Position numbers and translations under genes: made by a program. Below are positions 51,189 through 60,440 of a stretch of 64,000 nt of DNA, piece by piece (within the stretch, counting starts at the first letter, position 1; each line of letters begins with the position of its first letter). Under the pieces are notes generated by a model, which worked only from the letters and a program-made list of their open reading frames with translations, ran no database searches and had not been told where the DNA came from. The stretch is from Planctomycetota bacterium (lineage in GTDB: Bacteria > Planctomycetota > UBA1135 > GCA-002686595), in assembly GCA_023150475.1 (NCBI GenBank), contig JAKLKU010000023.1, positions 21,555-85,554 on the forward strand, written 5' to 3'.

Positions 51189-53024
51189 TCACGCGCCGGT
51201 GCGTGCGAGTCGAGGCGCGGTCAGCGCGGACGACACGTTGTGCGACACCGCGACGCGGCGCGCGAGCACGGTGATCGCGTTGCCCGCTTCGTAGTCGTCG
51301 ACGTCCTGCACGCCGAGTTGCGCCTTGAACCCGACGGGCAGCACTTCGGTCGAGAACCCGAGCTCGCGCAACGCTTGCAGCAGCTTCGCGCGGTTCGGCA
51401 CCACTTTGCGGCGCGTCTCGCGGATCGCGTTGAAGTAGAGCTCGCCGGGCTCGTCGATCGGCGCTTCGTCGCCGTCGGTGACGCGGGAGTCGACGATCAA
51501 CGCATCCCGCGTCGCTTCGGCGGCCCAACGCAGGATCTCGCGGTAGTTCGGCGTGTGGTAGAGGATGCCCGCGCACAACACGACGTCGAACGGACTGCGT
51601 CGGCGCACTTCGGCCCACGCGGCGGGATCCGAGATGTTCCCGAGCAGGAATTCGTACGAGCCGCGCGGCAAGAAGCGGTTGACGCGCCAGTAGAGCTCGG
51701 CCTGTTTGACGCACTGTTCGCGGCCTTCGAGACCGACGACGCGCGTCGCGCCGTGTTCCGCGTAGCGGGCGCCCCAGTAGCCGCAGTTCGAAGCGAGCTC
51801 GAGCACCGACTTGCCGTGCAGGTCGTAACGCCGCACGACTTCGTCGACGAGCATCATCTTCCGGCACTTCGCACGGTTCTCGAGGAAGTCCGTCGCGAGG
51901 TGCGAGCCGACTCCCGCGGCGACTTTCAGGTTGCCGAGCACGACCGGGAAGAACCAGGGGTGGAGCGCCTTGATCTCGTCGACGACTCGCCAGTCGACTT
52001 GGTCGAGCACTTCTTTCGGATACTGCGGCAGCGCCGGCGCGCCCGGCGAACCCGGTGAGCCCGGCGCATTCGGCGCGGCCGAACCCTGCGGCGCGAGCTG
52101 TTCGGCGCGGTGCACGACCTTGCGTCCGAGCGCCGCGTAGAGCGTCGCGCGCTCGCCCGCCCGCGACGACGGCAACGCGACGACGTGCGTCACGGCGTCC
52201 GCGAGCATCGGCCAATCGTGTTCCGTGAGTTCGTCGTCGACGATGACGACTTCGAGTTTGGTCGCTTCGCCGAGCACGCGTGCATGCGCCGCTTCGAGGG
52301 CAGCGAGCACTTGCCGAGCGCTCGGATCGAGCCGCGGATCGCGACGCAGGCAGAGGCACGCGTCGTCCGCGCCGACCAGCGGCTTGCCGAAGTTCTCGAG
52401 CAGCGTCGCGAGCTCGTTCTGATCCTTCCAATCGGGCCACGCGAACACGCGTCGCGCGGCTCGAGTGGCGATCCCAAACGGCGCACGAGGCGCGTGCGTC
52501 GTCGCGTCCGGACGCTCGGCGCTCGCGGGTGCCTTGGCGTCCGCCGCGGCAGGCGAGCCGTCCGCGACGGCGAAACCACGCGTGACCAAACGCTGTCCGA
52601 GCTCGACGAAGGCGTCCGTTCCGCGCGTCGGGTCGACGAAGCCCGTTTCATCGAGCGCGGCGGCGCGGTAGACGCGCACGTCGCCGGAGAGTTGCACGGC
52701 GCCGTGGCGCGGTTCGCCGAGGAGCTTCTCGATCGCGACGTCGACCTCTCGGAAGCGACCGTCGAGGTCGCTCGTCGACGACAGCACGACCCACACGTCG
52801 GGCCGTGCGACGGCTTTCGCGGACGCGTACGCGATCGACAGCATGAACGCCTCGCCGCGATCGTCGGCGCACCACAGCTTCGCGTGCCGCGAACCGGGCG
52901 CGCGCGAGCCGGACTCGATCGCCCAGAGCTCGAAGTCGAGCGTCAGGGCGATCGGCAGCTTCTCCGCGAGCGCATCGAGGCGGTCGGGGCGGCGGTGCGT
53001 GGCGACGAGCACGGCGATCTTCAC
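51189..53024 (-). CDS. Two-domain protein: glycosyltransferase-like N-terminus and SAM methyltransferase C-terminus
   Basis: A 611-residue protein. The N-terminal 330 residues (KIAVLVATHRRPDRLDALAE, WVVLSSTSDLDG) look like a divergent GT-A-type nucleotide-sugar fold, but catalytic residues are not convincing. A Pro/Gly/Ala/Ser linker near residue 325 contains a 9-bp-repeat-encoded stretch. Residues 360-590 are a class I methyltransferase: SVLELASNCGYWGARYAEHG (motif I) and VVLCAGILYHTPNYREIL, as in DUF1698/CmoB-like enzymes. Substrate unknown. The GTG at 53024 has AGAGGAG upstream. It is divergent from a radical SAM gene, with 228 bases between, suggesting shared regulation. Confidence 0.78.
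   Translation of the reverse strand: MKIAVLVATHRRPDRLDALAEKLPIALTLDFELWAIESGSRAPGSRHAKLWCADDRGEAFMLSIAYASAKAVARPDVWVVLSSTSDLDGRFREVDVAIEKLLGEPRHGAVQLSGDVRVYRAAALDETGFVDPTRGTDAFVELGQRLVTRGFAVADGSPAAADAKAPASAERPDATTHAPRAPFGIATRAARRVFAWPDWKDQNELATLLENFGKPLVGADDACLCLRRDPRLDPSARQVLAALEAAHARVLGEATKLEVVIVDDELTEHDWPMLADAVTHVVALPSSRAGERATLYAALGRKVVHRAEQLAPQGSAAPNAPGSPGSPGAPALPQYPKEVLDQVDWRVVDEIKALHPWFFPVVLGNLKVAAGVGSHLATDFLENRAKCRKMMLVDEVVRRYDLHGKSVLELASNCGYWGARYAEHGATRVVGLEGREQCVKQAELYWRVNRFLPRGSYEFLLGNISDPAAWAEVRRRSPFDVVLCAGILYHTPNYREILRWAAEATRDALIVDSRVTDGDEAPIDEPGELYFNAIRETRRKVVPNRAKLLQALRELGFSTEVLPVGFKAQLGVQDVDDYEAGNAITVLARRVAVSHNVSSALTAPRLARTGA
52039..52074. repeat. 9-bp tandem array x4 in the methyltransferase linker
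   Basis: Four 9-base units (GCGCCCGGC, GAACCCGGT, GAGCCCGGC, GCATTCGGC) encode the Pro/Gly/Ser/Ala linker of the minus-strand protein. Confidence 0.75.
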
Positions 53025-53252
53025 GGGACGAAGCTCCTCTCGGTGGGCCGAACGGGAACGAGCCGCGGTGCGGCGGGGACGGTCGGACGGAACGCGCGAA
53101 CGGGTGTTCGGCGCACCGTCTTTCGGTTCGGCACCGCGGGATCCGTGACGCCGGCGGGTCGGGACGGCTCGAAACGGGGAACGGCGCGGCGCCCTGCGCG
53201 GGGCGGGGCCGCGGACGCTCAGGTCGTCCGGCGTCCCGGTCGATCCGGCGGC

Positions 53253-54266
53253 ATGCCGACCACGACGCTCGCGAAGTCGCGGGAGTACGCGCCGAACGAG
53301 CGGCTCCGCGTGAGCCTCGAGTTCACCAACGTCTGCAACTTCTCGTGCCCGTTCTGTCCTCAGGCCTGGCGCGACGTCGCGACGCCTGCCGGCTCGCCGT
53401 ACGACCGGCGGCAAGGCATGCTCGCGCCGGAGGTCTTCGAGCGCGCCGTCGACGAGTGCCAACGCGTCGCCGACACGCTCGAACTCGGCTTCTTCGGCGA
53501 GCAGACGCTCCACAAGCGCTACGTCGAGTACCTTGAGGCGCTGCGCGAGCGGCGTTTCGCGCTCGACCTCAACACGAACGTCTCGTTCCTCACGCGCGAG
53601 ATGATGGACGCGTGGGTGAGCTCGCGAGTCGACCTCGTGCGGCTCTCGCTCGACGCGGTCACGCCCGCGGTCTTCGACCGCGCGCGTCCGGGACAGGTGC
53701 GCGACCTCGACGGCCGCGTCGTCGCCGACGGCGAGCGCATGGCCGCGATCAACGCGAAGGTCGAAGCTTGGCTCGCACGCCCCGACCACCGGCCGACGCG
53801 GCTCGTCTTCGTCAAGAGCTCGCACAACCGAGGCGACGAGCTCGCCAAGTTCGTCGCGTACTGGACCCCCAAGCTCGGGCCGCGGGACTACGTGCTCGCG
53901 AAGCAGGTGCTGAGCTACGGCGGCAAGACCGCCGACCCGCTGGTGCGCGCCAATCGCTGCAACGTGTGGGACATGCGGTTCCTGATGATCGATTGGCGCG
54001 GCGTCGTCAGTCCCTGCAACCTCGACACGAACATGGACCTCGTGCTCGGCAGCGTCATGGTGGAGTCGCTCGACGCTCTCTACACCGGGCCGCGCGCACG
54101 GGACTTGCGCCGGCGCACCGGATGTCTGCGCGACTTGACGCCGTGCCGCACGTGTTCCGACGGCAACAACTGGAACTTCAACGAGACGTTCAAGAACCCG
54201 CGTCACGAGGCCGTCGGCGCGTTGCCCGCGCCGAGCGCGAGTCCCACCGGCGTCGCCACGCGCTGA
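53253..54266 (+). CDS. Radical SAM enzyme with SPASM-like C-terminus
   Basis: A 337-residue protein. Cys28, Cys32 and Cys35 form the CxxxCxxC cluster site (CNFSCPFC), with the GFFGEQTLH segment in place of the usual GGEP. The C-terminal part contains further cysteines (RCNVWDMRFLMIDWRG, SPCN, GCLRDL, PCRTC) like an auxiliary 4Fe-4S SPASM domain. It should generate a 5'-deoxyadenosyl radical; members modify peptides, sugars or cofactors. Substrate unknown. The ATG at 53253 was chosen just before the conserved start; the upstream open frame overlaps the divergent gene. Confidence 0.9.
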   Translation: MPTTTLAKSREYAPNERLRVSLEFTNVCNFSCPFCPQAWRDVATPAGSPYDRRQGMLAPEVFERAVDECQRVADTLELGFFGEQTLHKRYVEYLEALRERRFALDLNTNVSFLTREMMDAWVSSRVDLVRLSLDAVTPAVFDRARPGQVRDLDGRVVADGERMAAINAKVEAWLARPDHRPTRLVFVKSSHNRGDELAKFVAYWTPKLGPRDYVLAKQVLSYGGKTADPLVRANRCNVWDMRFLMIDWRGVVSPCNLDTNMDLVLGSVMVESLDALYTGPRARDLRRRTGCLRDLTPCRTCSDGNNWNFNETFKNPRHEAVGALPAPSASPTGVATR

Positions 54267-54392
54267 CCTGACGCGCCGCTTCACGCGGCGTCGCTCGCCG
54301 GCACTCGCGCGCGGCGGAGCGCTCGAGCGGGCGAGTCACGCCGTCCGCGGCTCGCGCGAGCGCGGCGCGTTGGGTTAGGATCGCCCGCGTCC

Positions 54393-54662
54393 ATGGGCGG
54401 TCCCTTCCTCGACGGTCAGCGTCCCGAGATCCAGTACCCGTGCCGTTGGTCGTACCGGATCATCGGTTCCGACGAAGCGCGCATGCGCGCCGCAGTGGTC
54501 GAGATCGTCGGCGAGGCCGAGCACACGCTCGTCGCGGGACTGCAGAGCTCCGGCGGCAAGTACCGCTCGCTCCAGCTCGACGTGCTCGTCGTCGACGACG
54601 AGCAGCGCCTCGCGGTCTTCGCCGCGCTCGGCAAACACCCCGACGTGCGGTTCGTGCTCTGA
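54393..54662 (+). CDS. DUF493 family protein (YbeD-like)
   Basis: An 89-residue protein matching DUF493: IQYPCRWSYRIIGSDEARMR, then SSGGKYRSLQLDVLV and a C-terminal FAALGKHPDVRFVL. The family is a small cytosolic ACT-like fold with a proposed regulatory role near lipoate genes in some bacteria; no lipoate gene is adjacent here. It converges on the pentahaem gene, with 16 bases between stops. Confidence 0.9.
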   Translation: MGGPFLDGQRPEIQYPCRWSYRIIGSDEARMRAAVVEIVGEAEHTLVAGLQSSGGKYRSLQLDVLVVDDEQRLAVFAALGKHPDVRFVL

Positions 54663-54678
54663 GCGGCGCCGCGCGCCT

Positions 54679-56319
54679 TCACTCGGCCGGCACGAGCTCG
54701 ACGGCGACGGCGAGCGTCTCCGGCGTCGGATCCGCCGCGTCGTACATTTCGACGAAGCTCTGCGCCTCGGGCGCGGCGCTCGTGCGCAGCGCTTCGGCCC
54801 ACGCCGGCGGGATCGGCTGGTAGACGAAGTTGACGACGACACGCAGCTCGCCGCGCGCGGATTCGGGCAGCGTGCACGCGTAGGTCACGACGTCGCCGCC
54901 CGCGACGAAGTCGTCATCCTCGACCCCGACCGGCCGCGTCTCCTCCGCGTGCGGACCGTCGGCGCGCCAGCCTCGCGGCAAGAGCCGCGAGTCCTTGGCT
55001 CGCGTCGCCATGCTCGACAGCGTGGTCGTCACGTTGCCTCGGGCGTCGAGAGCGACCGACTCGTAGACCTGCACTTGGTCGCTGCGTTCGATGCGCTCGA
55101 AATGCGGCAGCGCGAGTTCGTCCGCCGGGCCGACGAGCCGACCACGTTCGTCGAAGAGGCCCGACGAGAACACGCGTTCGCCCGAGTGCGTGACGTCGAC
55201 CGCGAGCCACGCCCTCCGCGACGGATAGCCGGTGGGCAACTTGTGGCCCGTCAGGTTCTCGACGCGCACGTCGAAGGAGAGCGCGCGGCCGGCGCGGCTC
55301 ACGTTCTCGATCGCGACCCGCGCCGTCGCGTGCGCGAGGTTCGCCCGCGTCGCGGCCGCTGCCCGCTCGAACGCCGCCGCGGGCACGGTGATGCCGAGCC
55401 GTTCGGCGTTCGCGCGCAGTAGGTCGAGCAGGAACGCGTTGCCGCCGACGAAGGAGTGCGCCCGCACTTCGTCGCGGACCGCGACGTTGAAGTCGGCGCC
55501 GCTCGGCATGCGCGCGATGCGCAGCGAACCGACGTCGGGCATGTGGCACGCTTGGCAGGAACGCGCGCTCTCGCGCTCGCCGTCCTCGTCGGAGAAGGCG
55601 CTGTTGCGCCATTCGAGGTACGGCGACTGCTCGACGAACGCCGGCGCGTTCGGCGCGTGCGCCGTGCGCAGCGTGTGGCAACTGCCGCAGAGCGCCGAAC
55701 GCTGCACGTGCGGCCCGTGCGTCGGCGTCTTCCGCGTGTGCATGCGCATCGGTCCGACCGCGGGATCCGGATAGGGCCCGAACAACACGTCTTCGTCGCG
55801 GATGACCAAGCGGCCGTCGAACGAATCTTCGTGGCCGAGCCCGTCCGGCTGGGCTTGGTGGCAGACCGTGCACGTCACGCCTTCGCGGGCGATCGCGTCG
55901 TGTTCGAGTTGGTCGAGGCTCGGCACGTCCCGCTCGAAGAGCACGGCGTCGTGCACCGCGCTCGGAGCGTGGCAGCGCGCGCAGAAGGTCTCGATCGCAC
56001 GCTCGGCGCCGGCGTTGCCGGTCGCCGTCGCCAGTTCGACCTCGCGTGCGACCTGCGCGCGCCAGTACGGATCGCGGAACGCGTTCGCCATCGTCGTCGC
56101 GCGCCACGTGCCGTGCGGCGAGACGTCGTTGCCGGTGGCATCGGTCAACGCGCTCGCGTTCGGGCTCTGGCTGTGGCAACGCGCGCACAATTCGGCGGTC
56201 AGGAACGCCGTCGGCGGCGCTTCGTCGGCCACCGCCGTCACGGCGTTCGACGGGATCTCCTGGCACGCCGCGAGGCAGGCCGCGACGACGAACGAACTCG
56301 AGACGAGACTCTTCGACAT
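54679..56319 (-). CDS. Pentahaem cytochrome c lipoprotein
   Basis: A 546-residue protein with a lipoprotein signal (VVAACLAACQ, acylated Cys19). Five CxxCH haem sites are present: CARCH, CARCH, CTVCH, CGSCH and CQACH, in the first half, resembling the cytochrome c554/c552 family. The second half (LTGHKLPTGYPSRRAWL, VVNFVYQP) is a beta domain seen in multihaem proteins of this type. It should be anchored to the outer or inner membrane on the periplasmic side and take part in electron transfer; the redox partner is unknown. The ATG begins the signal peptide. Confidence 0.9.
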   Translation of the reverse strand: MSKSLVSSSFVVAACLAACQEIPSNAVTAVADEAPPTAFLTAELCARCHSQSPNASALTDATGNDVSPHGTWRATTMANAFRDPYWRAQVAREVELATATGNAGAERAIETFCARCHAPSAVHDAVLFERDVPSLDQLEHDAIAREGVTCTVCHQAQPDGLGHEDSFDGRLVIRDEDVLFGPYPDPAVGPMRMHTRKTPTHGPHVQRSALCGSCHTLRTAHAPNAPAFVEQSPYLEWRNSAFSDEDGERESARSCQACHMPDVGSLRIARMPSGADFNVAVRDEVRAHSFVGGNAFLLDLLRANAERLGITVPAAAFERAAAATRANLAHATARVAIENVSRAGRALSFDVRVENLTGHKLPTGYPSRRAWLAVDVTHSGERVFSSGLFDERGRLVGPADELALPHFERIERSDQVQVYESVALDARGNVTTTLSSMATRAKDSRLLPRGWRADGPHAEETRPVGVEDDDFVAGGDVVTYACTLPESARGELRVVVNFVYQPIPPAWAEALRTSAAPEAQSFVEMYDAADPTPETLAVAVELVPAE

Positions 56320-56380
56320 GCGGAGAGACTACCGCTCCGCGCGCCGAACGAAATGCGTCGCAAGTCGCACGCGCGCCGGA

Positions 56381-57004
56381 TCAAGCGTCGTCTTCGTCGC
56401 GTTCGTCGGACGGGGGATTCGCAGCAAGCGACGCGAGCAGCGCTCGTTCGCGCGCCTCGCGTTCCCGCGCGGCGATCCGCGCCATCACTCGCGGCGACAG
56501 CAACACGGCGAGCAACGCGAGGACGAGCGCGCCGAGCCCGAACCACATCGGCGTGAGGCCGAACATCGGCAGCGGCGCGAGCTCGAACTCCTTCGCCGTG
56601 CGTGCCGGTCGGGCACCGACACCGTTCGGGAGCGTCGACGACGTCGCGACGACGTTGGGCGGGCTCGAGAACCGCGCGTGGTCCGCGTACATCGCGAGCT
56701 TGCGGCGGTAGAGTTCCTCGGGATCGACGTAGGCGACCGCCCGATCGGAACGCGTCAGCGCGGGCGTTCCCGCGCGCAGGTCGTTCGGACCCTGCTCGAG
56801 GCCCGAGATCGTCAGCGCTTCCCCGGTGTGCAACGTCTCGCGGTTGCGTTCCTTGAGCGGCGCGAAGTCGCGCGAGCTCGGCGCGCGTTCCGCCGTGGTC
56901 GGCGGCGGATCCTGCGCAAGACTCGGCGAAGCGAGCAGCGCGAAGCCGAGCAGGCGCGCGAAGCCGAGCAGCTGGCGGCGGAGGAGGATCGGGGAACGAC
57001 TCAC
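56381..57004 (-). CDS. Exported protein with C-terminal membrane helix, unknown
   Basis: A 207-residue protein with an N-terminal signal (QLLGFARLLGFALLASPSLAQ), a Pro/Arg-rich soluble part (EELYRRKLAMYADHARF) and one membrane helix near residues 155-178 (WFGLGALVLALLAVLLSP), ending in a charged cytosolic tail. It lies 63 bases after the PilX-like gene and may belong to the minor-pilin operon. No family is recognised. The GTG at 57004 gives a normal signal; a longer frame adds 12 residues. Confidence 0.65.
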   Translation of the reverse strand: MSRSPILLRRQLLGFARLLGFALLASPSLAQDPPPTTAERAPSSRDFAPLKERNRETLHTGEALTISGLEQGPNDLRAGTPALTRSDRAVAYVDPEELYRRKLAMYADHARFSSPPNVVATSSTLPNGVGARPARTAKEFELAPLPMFGLTPMWFGLGALVLALLAVLLSPRVMARIAAREREARERALLASLAANPPSDERDEDDA

Positions 57005-57067
57005 GGTGGGGTGGGAATCAGTCGCAGGTGTCGGGCGCACCTCGACGGAGCGACGAAGTGGAGCGGA

Positions 57068-58972
57068 TCACGGCGACACGTAACGGTTGGGGTCGGAATC
57101 GAGTTTCATCCACCGCAGGATCTCGGGCGCCTGCAGCGTGCGCGGCAAGTAGGGCGCGCACTTGCCCGTGTTGCCGCCGAGCAGCCGGCTGTCGTAGTTG
57201 AACTTCAGGTTCGGCGTGCCGTAGATGATGTTCTCGTTGCGACTGACGAGCGCGCCGTTGACCGTCGCGTCGCTCGAGCCGAGCGCCGTCCAACAGAACG
57301 CGTGGTTCGTGTAGAAGACGGCGTCGAGTCGGTTGGCGTACATGCTCGCGATGCGGCTGTAGCTCGCGATGCCGGTCGCCGGCATGTTGCCACCGAAGTT
57401 CGTGGTGTTGAGCGCCTTGGTGAGCGTCACGTTGGCGAGCGTCAGCGTGTCGTCGAACACGCCGTCGCCGTCGATGTCCTCGCCGGAGCCGGGGATCGCA
57501 TCACCGACGCTCTTGCCGGAAGGGATCAGACCGAGCGCTTCGTCGTCCGCCGTGTAGTGGTCGATCGTGAAGACGCCGTCGTCCTCGAGCACGTCGTCGT
57601 CGATCGTGCCGAGGACGCCGTCCTTGCCGGCCTTGGTGTTCGGCATGCCGTCCTCGCCGGCGTCCTCCTTCGACTTGTTCATCGAAGAAGCCATCCACCA
57701 ACTGACGTAGGACTTCCAAGTCGAGTTGGTGTGGTCGCCGACGACGACGTTCTCGCGCGCGAACAGTCCGAGGAAGTCCTTGTTCGCGTTCGCGGTCAGC
57801 CACGCTTCCGTGGTCGCTTGCGAGTTGTTCGCGGGGAGCGACGTGCTCGGTCCGTTCTTGTATTGGATCGAGTTCGGCACGTAGACGTTGCCGCCGGCGT
57901 AAATCGCGCCTTGGCCAGTGACGTAGCCGCTGATCACGACGTCGCCGCGGACGACGATCGGGCCGTCGAGCACGATCGGGTTCGCCGCGGTCCCGACGAG
58001 GTAGAGGTTCTGCTTCTCGCCGGCTTCGTCGCCGTACACCGCGTTCGAGTAAGTCGTGCCGCTGATCGTGATGTTCGCGTTCAGGATCTTGGCCTGAGCC
58101 TCGTAGTTCGAGAGGTCCGACAGGTTCGGCATCTCGATCGCGCCGTCGTAGTCGTGTTGGTTCGAGGCCTTGCCGCCGTTGCCCTTCAGGTTCTGCGTTC
58201 CGACGATGTCCCAGCCCGCGAACACGCCGCCGTCGTTGCCGTCGAGCAGTCCGTCGCCGTTGTCGTCGCGGTAGCCGCTGAGCGACGCGTGCGCGCCGTT
58301 CCACGCGACTTCGTCGTACATCGGCTGGCCCGTGATCGTCGGTGCGTAACCCGCGACGTCGAACTGTCCGTTGCTGCGCGCGTTGCCGTTGCAGTGGATG
58401 GTGTTGCCGTAGAACCAGCCCCAGTTGTTGATGAAGTACGCGTAGTCGAAGACTTCGCTCGGAGCGAGCTCGTAGCGCACGTTCGCTTGCGCGGCGCTCC
58501 AGTGGGTCACTCGCTGCGTCGGACCGAGGTTCTGCGGCGCGTCGGGCAGGTAACCCGTGGCTTGCACGGCGACGGTCAGGCTCGTCGCCGTCTGCTCGAG
58601 CACCGTCAACGACACGGAGTACGCGCCGACGCGGCTCGCGCCGTCGAGCACCGGCTGGCCGACGAACGGTTCGATCGTCGTGTCCGCCGTGAAGAGTTCG
58701 GTCAGCGTGCCGAGCGGGTCCTGCGAGCCCGCCGCGGCCGCGGTCTGACGGAGGAGCAGCAGCCCGCGCTCGAGACCCGCCTGTGCCAGCGCCTCGACGC
58801 GCACGTCGTCGATCGCGCGGCGCGAGTCCTTGACTTCGACCTGCGACAAGAGCGTCGCGGCGTAGAGCAGGCCGGCGAGCCCGACGAAGACGATCAGCGA
58901 GCTCACCAAGGCCGTGCCGCGCCGCGCGCGTGCTGCGCAGCGGATGTCAGTCGTCGTTCCGAGTGCGTACAT
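57068..58972 (-). CDS. Large PilX-like minor pilin / type IV pilus accessory protein
   Basis: A 634-residue protein. The N-terminus (ALVSSLIVFVGLAGLLYAATLLSQ, then AQAGLERGLLLLR) resembles PilX/GspK-type pilin helices that anchor in the inner membrane before assembly. The remainder is a large periplasmic/extracellular beta-rich domain with possible Ca2+ loops (DDNGDGLLDGNDGG, DIDGDGVFDD) and polymorphic-adhesin-like sequence (GPIVVRGDVVISGYVTG). Together with the two upstream prepilin genes it follows the PilV-PilW-PilX order. The ATG at 58972 overlaps the previous gene by 26 bases and has GAGG upstream. Function as an adhesive minor pilin is inference. Confidence 0.8.
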   Translation of the reverse strand: MYALGTTTDIRCAARARRGTALVSSLIVFVGLAGLLYAATLLSQVEVKDSRRAIDDVRVEALAQAGLERGLLLLRQTAAAAGSQDPLGTLTELFTADTTIEPFVGQPVLDGASRVGAYSVSLTVLEQTATSLTVAVQATGYLPDAPQNLGPTQRVTHWSAAQANVRYELAPSEVFDYAYFINNWGWFYGNTIHCNGNARSNGQFDVAGYAPTITGQPMYDEVAWNGAHASLSGYRDDNGDGLLDGNDGGVFAGWDIVGTQNLKGNGGKASNQHDYDGAIEMPNLSDLSNYEAQAKILNANITISGTTYSNAVYGDEAGEKQNLYLVGTAANPIVLDGPIVVRGDVVISGYVTGQGAIYAGGNVYVPNSIQYKNGPSTSLPANNSQATTEAWLTANANKDFLGLFARENVVVGDHTNSTWKSYVSWWMASSMNKSKEDAGEDGMPNTKAGKDGVLGTIDDDVLEDDGVFTIDHYTADDEALGLIPSGKSVGDAIPGSGEDIDGDGVFDDTLTLANVTLTKALNTTNFGGNMPATGIASYSRIASMYANRLDAVFYTNHAFCWTALGSSDATVNGALVSRNENIIYGTPNLKFNYDSRLLGGNTGKCAPYLPRTLQAPEILRWMKLDSDPNRYVSP

Positions 58973-59570
58973 GGAAGACCTCGCTCGAAGCTTCGGAAGT
59001 GCCCTCGATCGCGGCGGTCGAGAGCGTGAGGACCCAGACGTCACCCGATTTGGTCGCCTGGAATCCCGGCGCGGCGCCGACTCCGTCGTTGAGGCGCGTC
59101 GCGAGGACCGTCTGCTTCTGTACGTCGCCGTCGTCGTCGAGGATCTGCCGCACCAGGCGTCTCTCCGTGTCGTTTCCGACGTTCGCGGAGACGACGGTGT
59201 AGCGGATCTGCCAGTCGGGCCGGTTCTGTTCGTCCTCGTCGTCGCCGAGCGACTTGTCGTAGACGCCCCAGTCCTGGTTGCCGCCGACCTGGATCGGCTG
59301 CATGAACGTGAGCGAGTGGTTGCCGTCGGCGAGCGTCGCGACCGTGACCGTCGACTCGTTGCTCCAGCGCAGTTCGTCGGTCAACGAACCGACGGAGCGC
59401 CGCATCTCCCGGTTCGCCTCGCCTTGTTCCGCCACGGCGCGTTCGGCGCGCACTCCGGTGCGGATCGCGATCGCGAGCGAGTACCAGATCACTGCGAAGA
59501 TCGTCAGCGACGCGAGCAGTTCGAGGATCGTGTAGCCGCGACGTCGCGCGTGATGCGAACGCTGGTTCAT
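58947..59570 (-). CDS. PilW-like prepilin-type protein
   Basis: A 207-residue protein with a prepilin-peptidase site GYTILELLASLTIFAVIWYS at residues 12-31 (Gly-1, with Glu at +5 after processing) and a hydrophobic helix, then a soluble domain (DELRWSNESTVTV). It corresponds to a PilW or pseudopilin-J type minor pilin. The ATG overlaps the previous stop (ATGA), and its 3' end overlaps the PilX-like gene. Confidence 0.87.
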   Translation of the reverse strand: MNQRSHHARRRGYTILELLASLTIFAVIWYSLAIAIRTGVRAERAVAEQGEANREMRRSVGSLTDELRWSNESTVTVATLADGNHSLTFMQPIQVGGNQDWGVYDKSLGDDEDEQNRPDWQIRYTVVSANVGNDTERRLVRQILDDDGDVQKQTVLATRLNDGVGAAPGFQATKSGDVWVLTLSTAAIEGTSEASSEVFHVRTRNDD

Positions 59571-59980
59571 CGCCGACTCCTCTGCGTGGTCAACGTGCCG
59601 AGCACTTCGCCCGTGTCGAGGTCGGTCAACGTGGCGCGGACTTGGACGAGCTCGAGCTCGGCTTCGAACACGGCGAGCGTGATGCCGAACTTCGACTCGG
59701 CGGCGGTGGTCTGGTCGAAGAACTGGTTGCCGTTGAGCGCGAGGACCGCGTCGTAGTCGAGCGCCGAGAGATCCTCGAGAAACGTCTCGGCGTAGACGAC
59801 TCCGCGCGAGAGCGACTTCGCGCGGTCGACGGTCTTGAGGCTCGCGCCGAAGCCCATCGCCGACGCCAGGAGCACGGTGGTGACGATCGTGCTGGCGATC
59901 GAGACTTCGATGAGCGTTAGGCCGCGACGCCAACGCGCCGCGCGACGGCGCGCGGCCGATCGTTCGTTGTGAACGGACAT
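59567..59980 (-). CDS. PilV/GspI-like prepilin
   Basis: A 137-residue minor pilin: the basic leader ends at RRGLTLIEVSIASTIVTTVL (prepilin site G/LTLIEV), followed by about 95 residues of a small globular domain (AESKFGITLAVFEAELELVQ). It is the first gene of the three-pilin operon. No pilus motor or prepilin peptidase is encoded in the window. Confidence 0.87.
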   Translation of the reverse strand: MSVHNERSAARRRAARWRRGLTLIEVSIASTIVTTVLLASAMGFGASLKTVDRAKSLSRGVVYAETFLEDLSALDYDAVLALNGNQFFDQTTAAESKFGITLAVFEAELELVQVRATLTDLDTGEVLGTLTTQRSRR

Positions 59981-60440
59981 GGTGCCGGTGGTTCTCTGAC
60001 GATGCGACCGGTGTTTCGGTCGAATCGTGCACGTGGGTTGAACGGGAACCGGGTTTCGGCAGAACGCTCGAGAACGCGTCGAAACGACCGTTCACGTGAC
60101 CCGCGCGGAAACGATTTCGGTCTCGCGCACGTGGCTCGAGCGCCTCGACGTTGCACGGTCGACCGCGCGACGCGCGGACCGTCCGCCACCGCTCACGACG
60201 CGATCTCGCTCGACGGCGGGAGCGCCGACGCCCGACCAAGTTCGAGCGGAGAGTCGCGTGCCGAGCGGAACTTTCGTCCGCTCCACGGGTTCGACCGGCG
60301 CGCAGTGCACGGCCACCGTGCTCGCGTGGTCGCACCTGGCGGAGCGCCGTTCCGGCGCCCACAATGCGCGGCCTTCGTCACGTCCCAATGCCGCGCGACT
60401 TCACGCCGGCAGCGTCCGTCCAAAGAGGAGTCTCGATTCC
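59981..60440. other. 460-base divergent intergenic region
   Basis: Spacer between the pilin operon (minus) and the b562-like gene (plus). An in-frame extension of the b562 gene back to 60096 exists but has Arg/Thr/Ser-rich shadow composition. No other feature was seen. Confidence 0.55.

Noticed and set aside
60096..60440. In-frame N-terminal extension of the b562-like gene
   Set aside because: Low-complexity Arg/Thr/Ser composition; the ATG at 60441 has AGAGGAG and starts directly before the signal segment.
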